Assembly: GCA_963971285.1 (NCBI GenBank)
Contig: OZ020251.1
Location: 558,001 to 622,000 of the forward strand
Source: Astropecten irregularis
Lineage: Eukaryota; Echinodermata; Asteroidea; Paxillosida; Astropectinidae
Length of the DNA stretch: 64,000 nucleotides
Direction: 5' to 3'
Program-made: the position numbers and the translations under genes
Notes under the pieces: model-generated
Databases searched by the model: none
What the model saw: only the letters and a program-made list of their open reading frames with translations
What the model was told of the DNA's origin: nothing
In this document: positions 36,910 through 51,757 of the stretch, in pieces
How the letters are laid out: each line of letters starts with the position of its first letter
Numbering within the stretch: position 1 is the stretch's first letter

Positions 36910-39900
36910 TCAAAATAAAAAATTAGACTGCGCATGCGTGCTGCCATATATAATACACATACAGTGTAACCCGGTATTACATGATATGTAAAACATTACA
37001 GATTTCGCTATGCCGGGCGACTTCAGATTCAAAAATTCAGATATATGATCTACACTGAAAATAAAAATACACGTGTAATTTAGTTTTTCCTGAATTTGCC
37101 CCAGAAATGAGCAGGCAGATTTCAAAGATCGTGTTCAAAATAAAGAATTAGACTGCGCATGCGTGCTGCCATATATAATACACATACAGTGTAACCCGGT
37201 ATTACATGATTTGTAAAACATTACAGATTTCGCTATGCGTGCCGTCTTCAGGCTCAAAAATTCAGATATATGATCTTGACTGAAAATAAAAAGACACGTG
37301 AAATTTTGTTTTTCCTGAATTTGCCCCAGAAATGAGCAGGCAGATTTAAAATATCGTGTTCAAAATAAAGAATTAGACTGCGTGCTGTCATATATAATAC
37401 ACATACAGAGTAGAACGTCATAACATGATATATAAATCATTGCAGATTTCGCTATGCAGGGCGACTTCAGATTCAAAAATTCAGATATATGATCTACACT
37501 GAAAATAAAAATACACGTGTAATTTTGTTTTTCTTGAATTTGCCTCAGAAATGAGCAGGCAGATTTCAAAGATCGTGTTCAAAATAAAGAATTAGACTGC
37601 GCATGCGTGCTGCCATATATAATACACATACAGTGTAACCCGTTATTACGTGATATGTAAAACATTACAGATTTCGCTATGCAGGCCGTCTTCAGGCTCA
37701 AAATTTCAGATATGATCTAGACTGAAAATAAAAAGACACGTGAAATTTTGTTTTCCCTGAGTTTGACCCAGAAATGAGCAGGCAGATTTCAAAGATCGTG
37801 TTCAAAATATAGGATTGGAAAGCGCGCTGTCATATATAATACACATAAAGTGTTGAACGTCATAACATGATTTATAAATCATTGCAGATTTCGCTATGCA
37901 GGGCCACTTCGGGTTCAAAAATTCAGATATATGATCTTGACTGAAAATAAAAAGACACGTGAAATTTTGTTTTTCCTGAATTTGCCCCAGAAATGAGCAG
38001 GCAGATTTCAAAGATGGTGTTCAAAATAAAGAATTAGACTGCGCATGCGTGCTGCCATATATAATACACATACAGTGTAACCCGGTATTACACGATATGT
38101 AAAACATTACAGATTTCGCTATGCAGGCCGTCTTCAGGCTCAAAAACTCAGATATATGATCTAGACTGAAAATAAAAAGACACGTGAAATTTTGTTTTCC
38201 CTGGGTTTGACCCAGAAATGAGCAGGCAGATTTCAAAGATCGTGTTCAAAATATAGGATTGGAAAGCGCGCTGTCATTTATAATACACATAAAGTGTTGA
38301 ACGTCATAACATGATTTATAAATCATTGCAGATTTCGCTATGCAGGGCGACTTCGGGTTCAAAAATTCAGATATATGATCTTGACTGAAAATAAAAAGAC
38401 ACGTGAAATTTTGTTTTTCCTGAATTTGCACCAGAAATGAGCAGGCAGATTTCAAAGATCGTGTTCAAAATAAAGAATTAGACTGCGTGCTGTCATATAT
38501 AATACACATACAGTGTAGAACGTCATAACATGATATACAAATCATTGCAGATTTCGCTATGCAGGGCGACTTCAGATTCAAAAATTCAGATATATGATCT
38601 ACACTGAAAATAAAAATACACGTGTAATTTTGTTTTTCCTGAATTTGCCCCAGAAATGAGCAGGCAGATTTCAAAGATCGTGTTCAAAATAAAAAATTAG
38701 ACTGCGCATGCGTGCTGCCATATATAATACACATACAGTGTAACCCGGTATTACATGATATGTAAAACATTACAGATTTCGCTATGCCGGGCGACTTCAG
38801 ATTCAAAAATTCAGATATATGATCTACACTGAAAATAAAAATACACGTGTAATTTAGTTTTTCCTGAATTTGCCCCAGAAATGAGCAGGCAGATTTCAAA
38901 GATCGTGTTCAAAATAAAGAATTAGACTGCGCATGCGTGCTGCCATATATAATACACATACAGTGTAACCCGGTATTACATGATTTGTAAAACATTACAG
39001 ATTTCGCTATGCGTGCCGTCTTCAGGCTCAAAAATTCAGATATATGATCTTGACTGAAAATAAAAAGACACGTGAAATTTTGTTTTTCCTGAATTTGCCC
39101 CAGAAATGAGCAGGCAGATTTAAAATATCGTGTTCAAAATAAAGAATTAGACTGCGTGCTGTCATATATAATACACATACAGAGTAGAACGTCATAACAT
39201 GATATATAAATCATTGCAGATTTCGCTATGCAGGGCGACTTCAGATTCAAAAATTCAGATATATGATCTACACTGAAAATAAAAATACACGTGTAATTTT
39301 GTTTTTCTTGAATTTGCCTCAGAAATGAGCAGGCAGATTTCAAAGATCGTGTTCAAAATAAAGAATTAGACTGCGCATGCGTGCTGCCATATATAATACA
39401 CATACAGTGTAACCCGTTATTACGTGATATGTAAAACATTACAGATTTCGCTATGCAGGCCGTCTTCAGGCTCAAAATTTCAGATATGATCTAGACTGAA
39501 AATAAAAAGACACGTGAAATTTTGTTTTCCCTGAGTTTGACCCAGAAATGAGCAGGCAGATTTCAAAGATCGTGTTCAAAATATAGGATTGGAAAGCGCG
39601 CTGTCATATATAATACACATAAAGTGTTGAACGTCATAACATGATTTATAAATCATTGCAGATTTCGCTATGCAGGGCCACTTCGGGTTCAAAAATTCAG
39701 ATATATGATCTTGACTGAAAATAAAAAGACACGTGAAATTTTGTTTTTCCTGAATTTGCCCCAGAAATGAGCAGGCAGATTTCAAAGATGGTGTTCAAAA
39801 TAAAGAATTAGACTGCGCATGCGTGCTGCCATATATAATACACATACAGTGTAACCCGGTATTACACGATATGTAAAACATTACAGATTTCGCTATGCAG

Positions 39901-42231
39901 GCCGTCTTCAGGCTCAAAAACTCAGATATATGATCTAGACTGAAAATAAAAAGACACGTGAAATTTTGTTTTCCCTGGGTTTGACCCAGAAATGAGCAGG
40001 CAGATTTCAAAGATCGTGTTCAAAATATAGGATTGGAAAGCGCGCTGTCATTTATAATACACATAAAGTGTTGAACGTCATAACATGATTTATAAATCAT
40101 TGCAGATTTCGCTATGCAGGGCGACTTCGGGTTCAAAAATTCAGATATATGATCTTGACTGAAAATAAAAAGACACGTGAAATTTTGTTTTTCCTGAATT
40201 TGCACCAGAAATGAGCAGGCAGATTTCAAAGATCGTGTTCAAAATAAAGAATTAGACTGCGTGCTGTCATATATAATACACATACAGTGTAGAACGTCAT
40301 AACATGATATACAAATCATTGCAGATTTCGCTATGCAGGGCGACTTCAGATTCAAAAATTCAGATATATGATCTACACTGAAAATAAAAATACACGTGTA
40401 ATTTTGTTTTTCCTGAATTTGCCCCAGAAATGAGCAGGCAGATTTCAAAGATCGTGTTCAAAATAAAAAATTAGACTGCGCATGCGTGCTGCCATATATA
40501 ATACACATACAGTGTAACCCGGTATTACATGATATGTAAAACATTACAGATTTCGCTATGCCGGGCGACTTCAGATTCAAAAATTCAGATATATGATCTA
40601 CACTGAAAATAAAAATACACGTGTAATTTAGTTTTTCCTGAATTTGCCCCAGAAATGAGCAGGCAGATTTCAAAGATCGTGTTCAAAATAAAGAATTAGA
40701 CTGCGCATGCGTGCTGCCATATATAATACACATACAGTGTAACCCTGTATTACATGATATGTAAAACATTACAGATTTCGCTATGCGTGCCGTCTTCAGG
40801 CTCAAAAATTCAGATATATGATCTTGACTGAAAATAAAAAGACACGTGAAATTTTGTTTTTCCTGAATTTGCCCCAGAAATGAGCAGGCAGATTTCAAAG
40901 ATCGTGTTCAAAATAAAGAATTAGACTGCGTGCTGTCATATATAATACACATACAGCGTAGAACGTCATAACATGATATATAAATCATTGCAGATTTCGC
41001 TATGCAGGGCGACTTCAGATTCAAAAATTCAGATATATGATCTACACTGAAAATAAAAATACACGTGTAATTTTGTTTTTCTTGAATTTGCCTCAGAAAT
41101 GAGCAGGCAGATTTCAAAGATCGTGTTCAAAATAAAGAATTAGACTGCGCATGCGTGCTGCCATATATAATACACATACAGTGTAACCCGTTATTTCGTG
41201 ATATGTAAAACATTACAGATTTCGCTATGCAGGCCGTCTTCAGGCTCAAAATTTCAGATATGATCTAGACTGAAAATAAAAAGACACGTGAAATTTTGTT
41301 TTCCCTGAGTTTGACCCAGAAATGAGCAGGCAGATTTCAAAGATCGTGTTCAAAATATAGGATTGGAAAGCGCGCTGTCATATATAATACACATAAAGTG
41401 TTGAACGTCATAACATGATTTATAAATCATTGCAGATTTCGCTATGCAGGGCCACTTCGGGTTCAAAAATTCAGATATATGATCTTGACTGAAAATAAAA
41501 AGACACGTGAAATTTTGTTTTTCCTGAATTTGTCCCAGAAATGAGCAGGCAGATTTCAAAGATGGTGTTCAAAATAAAGAATTAGACTGCGCATGCGTGC
41601 TGCCATATATAATACACATACAGTGTAACCCGGTATTACACGATATGTAAAACATTACAGATTTCGCTATGCAGGCCGTCTTCAGGCTCAAAAACTCAGA
41701 TATATGATCTAGACTGAAAATAAAAAGACACGTGAAATTTTGTTTTCCCTGGGTTTGACCCAGAAATGAGCAGGCAGATTTCAAAGATCGTGTTCAAAAT
41801 ATAGGATTGGAAAGCGCGCTGTCATTTATAATACACATAAAGTGTTGAACGTCATAACATGATTTATAAATCATTGCAGATTTCGCTATGCAGGGCGACT
41901 TCGGGTTCAAAAATTCAGATATATGATCTTGACTGAAAATAAAAAGACACGTGAAATTTTGTTTTTCCTGAATTTGCACCAGAAATGAGCAGGCAGATTT
42001 CAAAGATCGTGTTCAAAATAAAGAATTAGACTGCGTGCTGTCATATATAATACACATACAGTGTAGAACGTCATAACATGATATACAAATCATTGCAGAT
42101 TTCGCTATGCAGGGCGACTTCAGATTCAAAAATTCAGATATATGATCTACACTGAAAATAAAAATACACGTGTAATTTCGTTTTTCCTGAATTTGCCCCA
42201 GAAATGAGCAGGCAGATTTCAAAGATCGTGT
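36910..42231. repeat. Satellite higher-order repeat, 1,774 bp x 3
   Basis: Eight-monomer blocks start at 36910, 38684 and 40458. Markers repeating at 1,774 bp are TATGCCGGGCGACTTC, ACCCGTTATTACGTG (TTTCGTG in copy 3), a 2-bp deletion in CAGATATGATCTAGACTG, and AAAGATGGTGTTC. Copy 3 differs from copies 1 and 2 at a few sites, for example AACCCTGTATT. The first monomer of each block is a hybrid: a type A left half joined to a type C right half. Confidence 0.92.
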
Positions 42232-45200
42232 TCAAAATAAAGAATTAGACTGCGCATGCGTGCTGCCATATATAATACACATACAGTGTAACCCCGTATT
42301 ACATGATATGTAAAACATTACAGATTTCGCTATGCAGGCCGTCTTCAGGCTCAAAAATTCAGATATATGATCTAGACTGAAAATAAAAAGACACGTGAAA
42401 TTTTGTTTTCCCTGAGTTTGACCCAGAAATGAGCAGGCAGATTTCAAAGATCGTGTTCAAAATATAGGATTGGAAAGCGCGCTGTCATATATAATACACA
42501 TAAAGTGTTGAACGTCATAACAAGATTTATAAATCAATGCAGATTTCGCTACGCAGGGCCACTTCTGGTTCAAAAAATTAGATATATGATCTTGACTGAA
42601 AATAAAAATACACGTGAAATTTTGTTTTTCCTGAATTTGCCCCAGAAATGAGCAGGCAGATTTAAAAGATCGTGTTCAAAATAAAGAATTAGACTGCGTG
42701 CTGTCAAATATAATACACATACAGAGTAGAACGTCATAACATTATATATAAATCATTGCAGATTTCGATATGCAGGGCGACTTCAGATTCAAAAATTCAG
42801 ATATATGATCCACACTGAAAATAAAAATACACGTGTAATTTTGTTTTTCCTGAATTTGCCCCAAAAATGAGCAGGCAGATTTCAAAGATGGTGTTCAAAA
42901 TAAAGAATAAGACTGCGCATGCGTGCTGCCATATATAATACACATACAGTGTAACCCGGTATTACATGATATGTAAAACATTACAGATTTCGCTATGCAG
43001 GCCGTCTTCAGGCTCAAAAATTCAGATATATGATCTAGACTGAAAATAAAAAGACACGTGGAATTATGTTTTCCCTGAGTTTGACCCAGAAATGAGCAGG
43101 CAGATTGCAAAGATCGTGTTCAAAATATAGGATTGGAAAGCGCGCTGTCATATATAATACACATAAAGTGTTGAACGTCATAACATGATTTATAAATCAT
43201 TGCAGATTTCGCTATGCAGGGCCACTTCGGGTTCAAAAATTCAGATATATGATCTTGACTGAAAATAAAAAGACACGTGAAATTTTGTTTTTCCTGAATT
43301 TGCCCCAGAAATGAGCAGGCAGATTTCAAAGATCGTGTTCAAAATAAAGAATTAGACTGCGCATGTGTGCTGCCATATATAATACACATACAGTGTAACC
43401 CGGTATTACACGATATGTAAAACATTACAGATTTCGCTATGCAGGCCGTCTTCAGGCTCAAAAACTCAGATATATGATCTAGACTGAAAATAAAAAGACA
43501 CGTGAAATTTTGTTTTCCCTGAGTTTGACCCAGAAATGAGCAGGCAGATTTCAAAGATCGTGTTCAAAATATAGGATTGGAAAGCGCGCTGTCATTTATA
43601 ATACACATAAAGTGTTGAACGTCATAACATGATTTATAAATCATTGCAGATTTCGCTATGCAGGGCCACTTCGGGTTCAAAAATTCAGATATATGATCTT
43701 GACTGAAAATAAAAAGACACGTGAAATTTTGTTTTTCCTGAATTTGCACCAGAAATGAGCAGGCAGATTTCAAAGATCGTGTTCAAAATAAAGAATTAGA
43801 CTGCGTGCTGTCATATATAATACACATACAGTGTAGAACGTCATAACATGATATACAAATCATTGCAGATTTCGCTATGCAGGGCGACTTCAGATTCAAA
43901 AATTCAGATATATGATCTACACTGAAAATAAAAATACACGTGTAATTTCGTTTTTCCTGAATTTGCCCCAGAAATGAGCAGGCAGATTTCAAAGATCGTG
44001 TTCAAAATAAAGAATTAGACTGCGCATGCGTGCTGCCATATATAATACACATACAGTGTAACCCCGTATTACATGATATGTAAAACATTACAGATTTCGC
44101 TATGCAGGCCGTCTTCAGGCTCAAAAATTCAGATATATGATCTAGACTGAAAATAAAAAGACACGTGAAATTTTGTTTTCCCTGAGTTTGACCCAGAAAT
44201 GAGCAGGCAGATTTCAAAGATCGTGTTCAAAATATAGGATTGGAAAGCGCGCTGTCATATATAATACACATAAAGTGTTGAACGTCATAACAAGATTTAT
44301 AAATCAATGCAGATTTCGCTACGCAGGGCCACTTCTGGTTCAAAAAATTAGATATATGATCTTGACTGAAAATAAAAATACACGTGAAATTTTGTTTTTC
44401 CTGAATTTGCCCCAGAAATGAGCAGGCAGATTTAAAAGATCGTGTTCAAAATAAAGAATTAGACTGCGTGCTGTCAAATATAATACACATACAGAGTAGA
44501 ACGTCATAACATTATATATAAATCATTGCAGATTTCGATATGCAGGGCGACTTCAGATTCAAAAATTCAGATATATGATCCACACTGAAAATAAAAATAC
44601 ACGTGTAATTTTGTTTTTCCTGAATTTGCCCCAAAAATGAGCAGGCAGATTTCAAAGATGGTGTTCAAAATAAAGAATAAGACTGCGCATGCGTGCTGCC
44701 ATATATAATACACATACAGTGTAACCCGGTATTACATGATATGTAAAACATTACAGATTTCGCTATGCAGGCCGTCTTCAGGCTCAAAAATTCAGATATA
44801 TGATCTAGACTGAAAATAAAAAGACACGTGGAATTATGTTTTCCCTGAGTTTGACCCAGAAATGAGCAGGCAGATTGCAAAGATCGTGTTCAAAATATAG
44901 GATTGGAAAGCGCGCTGTCATATATAATACACATAAAGTGTTGAATGTCATAACATGATTTATAAATCATTGCAGATTTCGCTATGCAGGGCCACTTCGG
45001 GTTCAAAAATTCAGATATATGATCTTGACTGAAAATAAAAAGACACGTGAAATTTTGTTTTTCCTGAATTTGCCCCAGAAATGAGCAGGCAGATTTCAAA
45101 GATCGTGTTCAAAATAAAGAATTAGACTGCGCATGTGTGCTGCCATATATAATACACATACAGTGTAACCCGGTATTACACGATATGTAAAACATTACAG

Positions 45201-45552
45201 ATTTCGCTATGCTGGCCGTCTTCAGGCTCAAAAACTCAGATATATGATCTAGACTGAAAATAAAAAGACACGTGAAATTTTGTTTTCCCTGAGTTTGACC
45301 CAGAAATGAGCAGGCAGATTTCAAAGATCGTGTTCAAAATATAGGATTGGAAAGCGCGCTGTCATTTATAATACACATAAAGTGTTGAACGTCATATCAT
45401 GATTTATAAATCATTGCAGATTTCGCTATGCAGGGCGACTTCGGGTTCAAAAATTCAGATATATGATCTTGACTGAAAATAAAAAGACACGTGAAATTTT
45501 GTTTTTCCTGAATTTGCACCAGAAATGAGCAGGCAGATTTCAAAGATCGTGT
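42232..45552. repeat. Satellite higher-order repeat, 1,770 bp x about 2
   Basis: Units at 42013, 42232, 42895, 43120 and 43339 recur at 43783, 44002, 44665, 44890 and 45109 (offset 1,770). Markers are AATTTCGTTTTTCC, AACATTATATATAAATC and GTGGAATTATG. The repeat phase starts one unit before this block, overlapping the end of the 1,774-bp domain. Confidence 0.9.
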
Positions 45553-48500
45553 TCAAAATAAAGAATAAGACTGCGCATGCGTGCTGCCATATATAATACA
45601 CATACAGTGTAACCCGGTATTACATGATATGTAAAACATTACAGATTTCGCTATGCAGGCCGTCTTCAGGCTCAAAAATTCAGATATATGATCTAGACTG
45701 AAAATAAAAAGACACGTGGAATTTTGTTTTCCCTGAGTTTGACCCAGAAATGAGCAGGCAGATTTCAAAGATCGTGTTCAAAATATAGGATTGGAAAGCG
45801 CGCTGTCATTTATAATACACATAAAGTGTTGAACGTCATAACATGATTTATAAATCATTGCAGATTTCGCTATGCAGGGCCACTTCGGGTTCAAAAATTC
45901 AGATATATGATCTTGACTGAAAATAAAAAGACACGTGAAATTTTGTTTTTCCTGAATTTGCCCCAGAAATTAGCAGGCAGATTTCAAAGATCGTGTTCAA
46001 AATAAAGAATTAGACTGCGCATGCGTGCTGCCATATATAATACACATACAGTGTAACCCGGTATTACACGATATGTAAAACATTACAGATTTCGCTATGC
46101 AGGCCGTCTTCAGGCTCAAAAACTCAGATATATGATCTAGACTGAAAATAAAAAGACACGTGAAATTTTGTTTTCCCTGAGTTTGACCCAGAAATGAGCA
46201 GGCAGATTTCAAAGATCGTGTTCAAAATATAGGATTGGAAAGCGCGCTGTCATATATAATACACATAAAGTGTTGAACGTCATAACAAGATTTATAAATC
46301 ATTGCAGATTTCGCTACGCAGGGCCACTTCTGGTTCAAAAAATTAGATATATGATCTTGACTGAAAATAAAAAGACACGTGAAATTTTGTTTTTCCTGAA
46401 TTTGCCCCAGAAATGAGCAGGCAGATTTCAAAGATCGTGTTCAAAATAAAGAATTAGACTGCGTGCTGTCATATATAATACAAATACAATGTAGAACGTC
46501 ATAACATGATATATAAATCATTGCAGATTTCGCTATGCAGGGCGACTTCAGATTCAAAAATTCAGATATATGATCTACACTGAAAATAAAAACACACGTG
46601 TAATTTTTGTTTTTCTTGAATTTGCCTCAGAAATGAGCAGGCAGATTTCAAAGATCGTGTTCAAAATAAAGAATTGGACTGCGCATGCGTGCTGCCATAT
46701 ATAATACACATACAGTGTAACCCGGTATTACATGATATGTAAAACATTACAGATTTCGCTATGCAGGCCGTCTTCAGGCTGAAAAATTCAGATATATGAT
46801 CTAGACTGAAAATAAAAAGACACGTGGAATTTTGTTTTCCCTGAGTTTGACCCAGAAATGAGCAGGCAGATTGCAAAGATCGTGTTCAAAATATAGGATT
46901 GGAAAGCGCGCTGTCATATATAATACACATAAAGTGTTGAACGTCATAACATGATTTATAAATCATTGCAGATTTCGCTATGCAGGGCGACTTCAGATTC
47001 AAAAATTCAGATATATGATCTACACTGAAAATAAAAATACACGTGTAATTTAGTTTTCCTGAATTTGCCTCAGAAATGAGCAGGCAGATTTCAAAGATCG
47101 TGTTCAAAATAAAGAATTAGACTGCGCATGCGTGCTGCCATATATAATACACATACAGTGTAACCCCGTATTACATGATATGTAAAACATTACAGATTTC
47201 GCTATGCAAGCCGTCTTCAGGCTCAAAAACTCAGATATATGATCTAGACTGAAAATAAAAAGACACGTGGAATTTTGTTTTCCCTGAGTTTGACCCAGAA
47301 ATGAGCAGGCAGATTTCAAAGATCGTGTTCAAAATATAGGATTGGAAAGCGCGCTGTCATTTATAATACACATAAAGTGTTGAACGTCATAACATGATTT
47401 ATAAATCATTGCAGATTTCGCTATGCAGGGCCACTTCGGGTTCAAAAATTCAGATATATGATCTTGACTGAAAATAAAAAGACACGTGAAATTTTGTTTT
47501 TCCTGAATTTGCCCCAGAAATTAGCAGGCAGATTTCAAAGATCGTGTTCAAAATAAAGAATTAGACTGCGCATGCGTGCTGCCATATATAATACACATAC
47601 AGTGTAACCCGGTATTACACGATATGTAAAACATTACAGATTTCGCTATGCAGGCCGTCTTCAGGCTCAAAAACTCAGATATATGATCTAGACTGAAAAT
47701 AAAAAGACACGTGAAATTTTGTTTTCCCTGAGTTTGACCCAGAAATGAGCAGGCAGATTTCAAAGATCGTGTTCAAAATATAGGATTGGAAAGCGCGCTG
47801 TCATATATAATACACATAAAGTGTTGAACGTCATAACAAGATTTATAAATCATTGCAGATTTCGCTACGCAGGGCCACTTCTGGTTCAAAAAATTAGATA
47901 TATGATCTTGACTGAAAATAAAAAGACACGTGAAATTTTGTTTTTCCTGAATTTGCCCCAGAAATGAGCAGGCAGATTTCAAAGATCGTGTTCAAAATAA
48001 AGAATTAGACTGCGTGCTGTCATATATAATACAAATACAATGTAGAACGTCATAACATGATATATAAATCATTGCAGATTTCGCTATGCAGGGCGACTTC
48101 AGATTCAAAAATTCAGATATATGATCTACACTGAAAATAAAAACACACGTGTAATTTTTGTTTTTCTTGAATTTGCCTCAGAAATGAGCAGGCAGATTTC
48201 AAAGATCGTGTTCAAAATAAAGAATTGGACTGCGCATGCGTGCTGCCATATATAATACACATACAGTGTAACCCGGTATTACATGATATGTAAAACATTA
48301 CAGATTTCGCTATGCAGGCCGTCTTCAGGCTGAAAAATTCAGATATATGATCTAGACTGAAAATAAAAAGACACGTGGAATTTTGTTTTCCCTGAGTTTG
48401 ACCCAGAAATGAGCAGGCAGATTGCAAAGATCGTGTTCAAAATATAGGATTGGAAAGCGCGCTGTCATATATAATACACATAAAGTGTTGAACGTCATAA

Positions 48501-49098
48501 CATGATTTATAAATCATTGCAGATTTCGCTATGCAGGGCGACTTCAGATTCAAAAATTCAGATATATGATCTACACTGAAAATAAAAATACACGTGTAAT
48601 TTAGTTTTCCTGAATTTGCCTCAGAAATGAGCAGGCAGATTTCAAAGATCGTGTTCAAAATAAAGAATTAGACTGCGCATGCGTGCTGCCATATATAATA
48701 CACATACAGTGTAACCCCGTATTACATGATATGTAAAACATTACAGATTTCGCTATGCAAGCCGTCTTCAGGCTCAAAAACTCAGATATATGATCTAGAC
48801 TGAAAATAAAAAGACACGTGAAATTTTGTTTTCCCTGAGTTTGACCCAGAAATGAGCAGGCAGATTTCAAAGATCGTGTTCAAAATATAGGATTGGAAAG
48901 CGCGCTGTCATATATAATACACATAAAGTGTTGAACGTCATAACATGATTTATAAATCATTGCAGATTTCGCTACGCAGGGCCACATCTGGTTCAAAAAA
49001 TTAGATATATGATCTTGACTGAAAATAAAAAGACACGTGAAATTTTGTTTTTCCTGAATTTGCCCCAGAAATTAGCAGGCAGATTTCAAAGATCGTGT
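45553..49098. repeat. Satellite higher-order repeat, 1,551 bp x about 2.3
   Basis: Seven-monomer blocks start at 45553, 47104 and (partial) 48655. Markers are ACAAATACAATGTAG, AAAAACACACGTGTAATTTTTG, GAATTGGACTGCG and a one-T deletion in TTTAGTTTTCCTGAATTTGCC. Confidence 0.9.
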
Positions 49099-51757
49099 TC
49101 AAAATAAAGAATTAGACTGCGCATGCGTGCTGCCATATATAATACACATACAGTGTAACCCGGTATTACACGATATGTAAAACATTACAGATTTCGCTAT
49201 GCAGGCCGTCTTCAGGCTCAAAAACTCAGATATATGATCTAGACTGAAAATAAAAAGACACGTGAAATTTTGTTTTCCCTGGGTTTGACCCAGAAATGAG
49301 CAGGCAGATTTCAAAGATCGTGTTCAAAATATAGGATTGGAAAGCGCGCTGTCATTTATAATACACATAAAGTGTTGAACGTCATAACATGATTTATAAA
49401 TCATTGCAGATTTCGCTATGCAGGGCGACTTCGGGTTCAAAAATTCAGATATATGATCTTGACTGAAAATAAAAAGACACGTGAAATTTTGTTTTTCCTG
49501 AATTTGCACCAGAAATGAGCAGGCAGATTTCAAAGATCGTGTTCAAAATAAAGAATTAGACTGCGTGCTGTCATATATAATACACATACAGTGTAGAACG
49601 TCATAACATGATATACAAATCATTGCAGATTTCGCTATGCAGGGCGACTTCAGATTCAAAAAATTCAGATATATGATCTACACTGAAAATAAAAATACAC
49701 GTGTAATTTAGTTTTTCCTGAATTTGCCCCAGAAATGAGCAGGCAGATTTCAAAGATCGTGTTCAAAATAAAGAATTAGACTGCGCATGCGTGCTGCCAT
49801 ATATAATACACATACAGTGTAACCCCGTATTACATGATATGTAAAACATTACAGATTTCGCTATGCAGGCCGTCTTCAGGCTGAAAAATTCAGATATATG
49901 ATCTAGACTGAAAATAAAAAGACACGTGAAATTTTGTTTTCCCTGAGTTTGACCCAGAAATGAGCAGGCAGATTTCAAAGATCGTGTTCAAAATATAGGA
50001 TTGGAAAGCGCGCTGTCATATATAATACACATAAAGTGTTGAACGTCATAACAAGATTTATAAATCATTGCAGATTTCGCTACGCAGGGCCACTTCTGGT
50101 TCAAAAAATTAGATATATGATCTTGACTGAAAATAAAAATACACGTGAAATTTTGTTTTTCCTGAATTTGCCCCAAAAATGAGCAGGCAGATTTAAAAGA
50201 TCGTGTTCAAAATAAAGAATTAGACTGCGTGCTGTCAAATATAATACACATACAGAGTAGAACGTCATAACATGATATATAAATCATTGCAGATTTCGAT
50301 ATGCAGGGCGACTTCAGATTCAAAAATTCAGATATATGATCCACACTGAAAATAAAAATACACGTGTAATTTTGTTTTTCCTGAATTTGCCCCAAAAATG
50401 AGCAGGCAGATTTCAAAGATCGTGTTCAAAATAAAGAATAAGACTGCGCATGCGTGCTGCCATATATAATACACATACAGTGTAACCCGGTATTACATGA
50501 TATGTAAAACATTACAGATTTCGCTATGCAGGCCGTCTTCAGGCTCAAAAATTCAGATATATGATCTAGACTGAAAATAAAAAGACACGTGGAATTTTGT
50601 TTTCCCTGAGTTTGACCCAGAAATGAGCAGGCAGATTGCAAAGATCGTGTTCAAAATATAGGATTGGAAAGCGCGCTGTCATATATAATACACATAAAGT
50701 GTTGAACGTCATAACATGATTTATAAATCATTGCAGATTTCGCTATGCAGGGCCACTTCGGGTTCAAAAATTCAGATATATGATCTTGACTGAAAATAAA
50801 AAGACACGTGAAATTTTGTTTTTCCTGAATTTGCCCCAGAAATGAGCAGGCAGATTTCAAAGATCGTGTTCAAAATAAAGAATTAGACTGCGCATGCGTG
50901 CTGCCATATATAATACACATACAGTGTAACCCGGTATTACACGATATGTAAAACATTACAGATTTCGCTATGCAGGCCGTCTTCAGGCTCAAAAACTCAG
51001 ATATATGATCTAGACTGAAAATAAAAAGACACGTGAAATTTTGTTTTCCCTGGGTTTGACCCAGAAATGAGCAGGCAGATTTCAAAGATCATGTTCAAAA
51101 TATAGGATTGGAAAGCGCGCTGTCATATATAATACACATAAAGTGTTGAACGTCATAACATGATTTATAAATCATTGCAGATTTCGCTATGCAGGGCCAC
51201 TTCGGGTTCAAAAATTCAGATATATGATCTTGACTGAAAATAAAAAGACACGTGAAATTTTGTTTTTCCCGAATTTGCCCCAGAAATGAGCAGGCAGATT
51301 TCAAAGATCGTGTTCAAAATAAAGAATTACACTGCGCATGCGTGCTGCCATATATAATACACATACAGTGTAACCCGGTATTACACGATATGTAAAACAT
51401 TACAGATTTCGCTATGCAGGCCGTCTTCAGGCTCAAAAACTCAGATATATGATCTAGACTGAAAATAAAAAGACACGTGAAATTTTGTTTTCCCTGAGTT
51501 TGACCCAGAAATGAGCAGGCAGATTTCAAAGATCGTGTTCAAAATATAGGATTGGAAAGCGCGCTGTCATATATAATAAACATTAAGTGTTGAACGTCAT
51601 AACATGATTTATAAATCATTGCAGATTTCGCTATGCAGGGCGACTTCGGGTTCAAAAATTCAGATATATGATCTTGACTGAAAATAAAAAGACACGTGAA
51701 ATTTTGTTTTTCCTGAACTTGCCCCAGAAATGAGCAGGCAGATTTAAAAGATCGTGT
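49099..51757. repeat. Satellite array, right part of the long-range duplicate
   Basis: The order and variants of units from 49099 to about 51538 match those from 24512 to about 26951 at an offset of 24,587 bp, including the CCCCAAAAATGAGC units and the TTTTTCCCGAATTTG unit. Confidence 0.88.
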
